DNA from: Acidobacteriota bacterium
Lineage (GTDB): Bacteria; Acidobacteriota; Thermoanaerobaculia; Multivoradales; Multivoraceae
Reading direction: 5' to 3'
DNA: 64,000 bases
Assembly: GCA_028875725.1 (NCBI GenBank)
Contig: JAPPCR010000006.1
Coordinates: forward strand, 1,988,266-2,052,265
In this document: piece by piece, positions 61,518 to 64,000 of the stretch
How positions within the stretch are numbered: the first letter of the stretch is position 1
How the letters are laid out: every line of letters begins with the position of its first letter
Program-made: the position numbers and the translations under genes
The notes under the pieces: generated by a model
Database searches by the model: none
What the model was told of the DNA's origin: nothing
Seen by the model: the letters and a program-made list of their open reading frames with translations, nothing else

Positions 61518-62338
61518 GAGTGCTCGTCTGCCTGAAACAGATTCTCGATCCGGACGTTCCCGCGCGGGATTTCCAGATCGATCCCGACGCCAGGGCCGCC
61601 AGACGGGGCGGCGCCAACCTGGTGACGAACATCTTCTGCGAGAACGCGGTCGAGACGGCTCTCCAGTTCCGCGAGGCGGCAGGCGGCGACGTGAAGATCA
61701 CCGCGCTCTGCTATGGCGAGTCCTCGGCCGAGGACTGCCTGCGCAAGGCGATGGCGATGACGGTCGACGAGGCCTGCCTAGTCGAACGCGACGGCAGCAC
61801 GAACCCGGACGCGGCGGCCGTCGGTCGCGTGCTGGCCGCGGCGATCCGGCGCCTTGAGCAGGACGGCGGCCCCTTCGACGCCGTGCTCGTCGGCCGGGAG
61901 TCGGGCGACTGGGGCGTGGGACAGACCGGCGGCGTGCTGGCCGAAGAACTCGGCCGGCCAGCGCTGGGCTTCGTCGAGAGCCTCCAGCCGGGCAACGGCA
62001 GCGTCACGCTCCGCCGTCAGACCGACGTCGGCATCGAAGTCGCGGAGGCCGAGCCGCCCTTCCTCGTCACCATCACGAACAACGAGGACAACGTGCCCCG
62101 CATCCCGAAGACGCGGGACGTGATGATGTCCTACCGCAAGCCGCTCCAGAAGCTGAGCCTCGCCGACCTGGAGCTGGACAGCGAGGAGATCCGGGCCGGG
62201 TCGTCGATCTTCGAGGTCGAGGAGATTTTCATCCCGGCGGACGAAGTCGAGTGCGAACTGGCGGAGGGCGACACCCTGGAGGAGCGGGTCGACCAACTGG
62301 CGAAGCGCATCCACGAAGTTGTGGCCTCCATCGGCTGA
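61514..62338 (+). CDS. etfB: Electron transfer flavoprotein beta subunit
   Basis: A 274-residue ETF beta subunit. The family stretch 'MRVLVCLKQILDPDVPARDF' starts it, 'LCYGESSAEDCLRKAMAM' is in the middle, and the signature region 'LPFLVTITNNEDN'-like ('PPFLVTITNNEDNVPRIP') precedes the C-terminal recognition arm. It pairs with EtfA to accept electrons from acyl-CoA dehydrogenases and binds AMP. Coupled to the TetR gene by ATGA; etfA follows after 42 bases. Length is normal. Confidence 0.96.
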   Translation: MRVLVCLKQILDPDVPARDFQIDPDARAARRGGANLVTNIFCENAVETALQFREAAGGDVKITALCYGESSAEDCLRKAMAMTVDEACLVERDGSTNPDAAAVGRVLAAAIRRLEQDGGPFDAVLVGRESGDWGVGQTGGVLAEELGRPALGFVESLQPGNGSVTLRRQTDVGIEVAEAEPPFLVTITNNEDNVPRIPKTRDVMMSYRKPLQKLSLADLELDSEEIRAGSSIFEVEEIFIPADEVECELAEGDTLEERVDQLAKRIHEVVASIG

Positions 62339-62380
62339 CGCAGACGGAACCCGGCAGCAAAGGGCAGAAGGAGAGAAACG

Positions 62381-63352
62381 ATGGCGAACGTTGCAGTCTG
62401 TGTCCTGGGCAGTCTCGGCTATGACCGCGCCGCGCAAGGCGCGGCGGGCGCCGGCCGAGCCCTTGCCGAGAGCGTCGGCGGCGAATTCCACGCTCTGGTG
62501 ATCGGCCCCGCCGAGGACGACGCGGTCGCGGCGCTCGCGAGCGTCGCCGACCGCGTGGTGGTCGGCGCCAACGAAGCGCTGCGGGACTACCAGCCCGAAC
62601 AGGCGCTGCAGGCGGCCGAGCACCTCCACGCCGCGGGCGGCGGCGACTACGTCGCGGTGCTGCTCAGCAACGACACCTACAGTCAGGAGATCGCGCCGCG
62701 CCTCGCCCACCGCCTGGGCGGCAGCTCGATGGCCGACGCGGCCGCGATCCGGATGGACGGCGACCACCTGCTGGCGCAGCGCACGGCCTACGGCGGCAAG
62801 GCGATCTCGATCTACCGGCTGAAGAAGCAGCCGGCCGTCGTCTGGCTGCGGGCCCGCGGCTTCGAACCCGCACCCGAGCAGCAGTCGGCCGGCGAAGTGA
62901 CGTCCGTCGATCTGGCGCTCGATGCACCGCGCATCCGCATCACCGGCCGTGAAGTCGCGGAACAGGAAGGCGTGCGCCTCGAGGACGCGCAGATCATCGT
63001 CTCCGGCGGCCGCGGGCTCGGCGGCCCCGAGCCCTTCCAGGAACTGAAGAAGCTCGCCGATTCGATCGGCGCCGAGCAGGGCGCCTCACGTGCCGCCTGC
63101 GACGCCGGCTGGGTACCCCCGAACTGGCAGGTCGGCCAGACCGGCAAGAAGGTGGCCCCCGAGCTCTACATCGCGATCGCGATTTCGGGCGCCAGCCAGC
63201 ACCTTCTCGGCATGGGCGACAGCAAGGTCGTCGCGGCGATCAACACGGACGCCGACGCGCCGATCTTCAAGCACTGCAGCTTCGGCATCGTCGAGGACTA
63301 CAAGGCCGTCGTGCCGCTGCTGACCGAGAAACTCCAGGCGATCGCCCGGTAG
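62381..63352 (+). CDS. etfA: Electron transfer flavoprotein alpha subunit
   Basis: A 323-residue ETF alpha subunit. The FAD-binding C-terminal domain has 'IIVSGGRGLGGPEPFQELK', 'SRAACDAGWVPPNWQVGQTG', 'YIAIAISGASQHLLGM' and 'VAAINTDADAPIFKHCSFG', all standard. The N-terminal domain is the usual nucleotide-binding-like fold. It carries the redox FAD of the EtfAB dimer, which would be reoxidised by the EtfD-like protein at 58657. A GGAG lies a few bases before the ATG. Last gene of the ETF transcript. Confidence 0.97.
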   Translation: MANVAVCVLGSLGYDRAAQGAAGAGRALAESVGGEFHALVIGPAEDDAVAALASVADRVVVGANEALRDYQPEQALQAAEHLHAAGGGDYVAVLLSNDTYSQEIAPRLAHRLGGSSMADAAAIRMDGDHLLAQRTAYGGKAISIYRLKKQPAVVWLRARGFEPAPEQQSAGEVTSVDLALDAPRIRITGREVAEQEGVRLEDAQIIVSGGRGLGGPEPFQELKKLADSIGAEQGASRAACDAGWVPPNWQVGQTGKKVAPELYIAIAISGASQHLLGMGDSKVVAAINTDADAPIFKHCSFGIVEDYKAVVPLLTEKLQAIAR

Positions 63353-63419
63353 AGCCACCGCAGGCAGGTTCGGGAGGTCCTCGGTTCGTATGCAGAAAGA
63401 CGTATAGAATCCGACTTTC

Positions 63420-64000
63420 ATGCACAAGACCTCCTGCTGCGGTTGCGCTCTGGCTCTGGTCGTTCTTTCCTTCGGACCGGCCCGGGCGGCTGAACCAGGC
63501 GATTTCGCAAGCGACCGCGTAGCCGAACAGCAACTCGTAGAGGAAGCGGTGCTTGGAGGTTTCGCGCGCGGGATGCTCCTTGGCGCGACGGACACGGTGG
63601 TGCAACGGTTCACGAAAGGGCCGGGCCGAAACCGCGTGAAGATGAACTCGCTCGACCGTTGCGAAGCCGGACGCCGGAAGCGCATCGACGTGGAGCGCAC
63701 CGCTCTGGATGGAGGCCGGGCAGCGGGCCGGGAGGTGTGCGGAACGCCCGGCATGGATTTCGACTTCGCGACCGACAGTTTCGAGTTCGTTCACAAGGTC
63801 GAGCCCCTCGACGAGGAGCGCCCGGGCGGAACGCTGTCGCTCTGGGGAGCCGGGGCTCGCCGGTCGCTCCGCGGGCGAGCGGGCCAGAACGCTTACTCGG
63901 TCGCGCCGGAACTGCCCTTCGTCGGCGTCGACTACACGGCCGGACACCTCATCGTCGGGACCGCCGTGTCCTGGATCGACGCCACCGGGCGCTACCGGCT
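63420..64000 (+). CDS. Secreted protein, possible autotransporter-like outer-membrane barrel (cut by window end)
   Basis: An open frame from ATG 63420 runs past the right edge (193 full residues seen). Residues 1-23 are a signal peptide ('ALALVVLSFGPARAAEP'). Residues 24-130 are hydrophilic and unremarkable. From about 140 it has 'GTLSLWGAGARRSLRG' and 'FVGVDYTAGHLIVGTAVSW', which resembles the start of autotransporter-like beta-barrel domains, where short strands of the form 'LWG.GA..S..G' and 'GVDY..G...VG.A.S' recur. The upstream 67 bases follow the etfA stop and have a TATAGAAT at 63403-63410 that may be a -10. The remainder lies outside the window, so the family call is tentative. Confidence 0.6.
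   Translation, partial: MHKTSCCGCALALVVLSFGPARAAEPGDFASDRVAEQQLVEEAVLGGFARGMLLGATDTVVQRFTKGPGRNRVKMNSLDRCEAGRRKRIDVERTALDGGRAAGREVCGTPGMDFDFATDSFEFVHKVEPLDEERPGGTLSLWGAGARRSLRGRAGQNAYSVAPELPFVGVDYTAGHLIVGTAVSWIDATGRYR

Noticed and set aside
1..64000. CRISPR array, insertion sequence or prophage
   Set aside because: Reading both strands I found no regularly spaced repeats, no transposase or integrase motifs and no phage structural genes.

Overview
The window is one contiguous, very GC-rich (roughly 70%) bacterial chromosomal stretch, densely coded on both strands, with no intergenic gap above about 230 bases and no rRNA, tRNA, CRISPR array or transposase that I could see. It best fits an aerobic, heterotrophic Acidobacteriota-type genome. 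The evidence is a VWFA protein of the acidobacterial type (18411-19949), a secreted protein with the '[10 protein letters not shown]' motif that is widespread in that phylum (23080-24117), a large secreted carboxypeptidase-regulatory-repeat protein, and many molybdenum hydroxylase genes. The phylum is inferred from gene content, not from a marker gene.

Layout. 1-4812 (minus): a long-form isocitrate lyase translationally coupled to a secreted metzincin-like protease that runs off the left edge. 4953-11900 (plus): a ThDP enzyme of the benzoylformate decarboxylase type, then a four-gene molybdenum hydroxylase operon (Tat-signal [2Fe-2S] subunit, Mo subunit, FAD/[4Fe-4S] subunit, di-haem cytochrome b). 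11993-12627: a VapBC/FitAB-like toxin-antitoxin pair. 12654-19949 (minus): VWFA protein, haloalkane dehalogenase and two secreted proteins. 20158-23074 (plus): an AAA+-VWA fusion and a MoxR ATPase. 24229-28188 (plus): CoxS- and form-II CoxL-like subunits without a CoxM, then an outer-membrane barrel protein. 28185-30741 (minus): zinc alcohol dehydrogenase and secreted M20 amidohydrolase. 30855-32925 (plus): gamma-glutamyltransferase and a remnant of an M16 peptidase. 32976-39784 (minus): a tripartite RND efflux operon (outer-membrane factor, adaptor, pump) plus one unknown gene. 39905-50927 (minus): an orphan hydantoinase A, a transglutaminase/TPR lipoprotein, a DUF4126 protein, a PilZ-TM-AMIN protein coupled to MurJ, class II DAHP synthase, a YhhQ-type transporter, a TerB-like protein and an acyl-CoA dehydrogenase. 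51053-52363 (plus) aminotransferase; 52360-55233 (minus) TrpS and a sodium:solute symporter with a small partner. 55358-58428 (plus) isoaspartyl peptidase and propionyl-CoA ligase. 58657-63352 (plus): EtfD-like iron-sulfur membrane protein, TetR regulator with a palindromic operator, EtfB and EtfA. 63420-end: a secreted protein cut by the right edge.

Together the genes describe a respiratory organism that oxidises acyl-CoAs and other organics. Acyl-CoA dehydrogenase, EtfAB and EtfD would feed quinone. Isocitrate lyase and propionyl-CoA ligase would handle C2/C3 units. Two separate molybdenum hydroxylases (one probably periplasmic and quinone-linked) would oxidise aldehydes, heterocycles or similar small molecules. 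The most interesting parts are the Tat-exported Mo hydroxylase with its own cytochrome b, the AAA+/VWA pair beside CoxSL, the PilZ-TM-AMIN protein, and the internally deleted M16 peptidase remnant.
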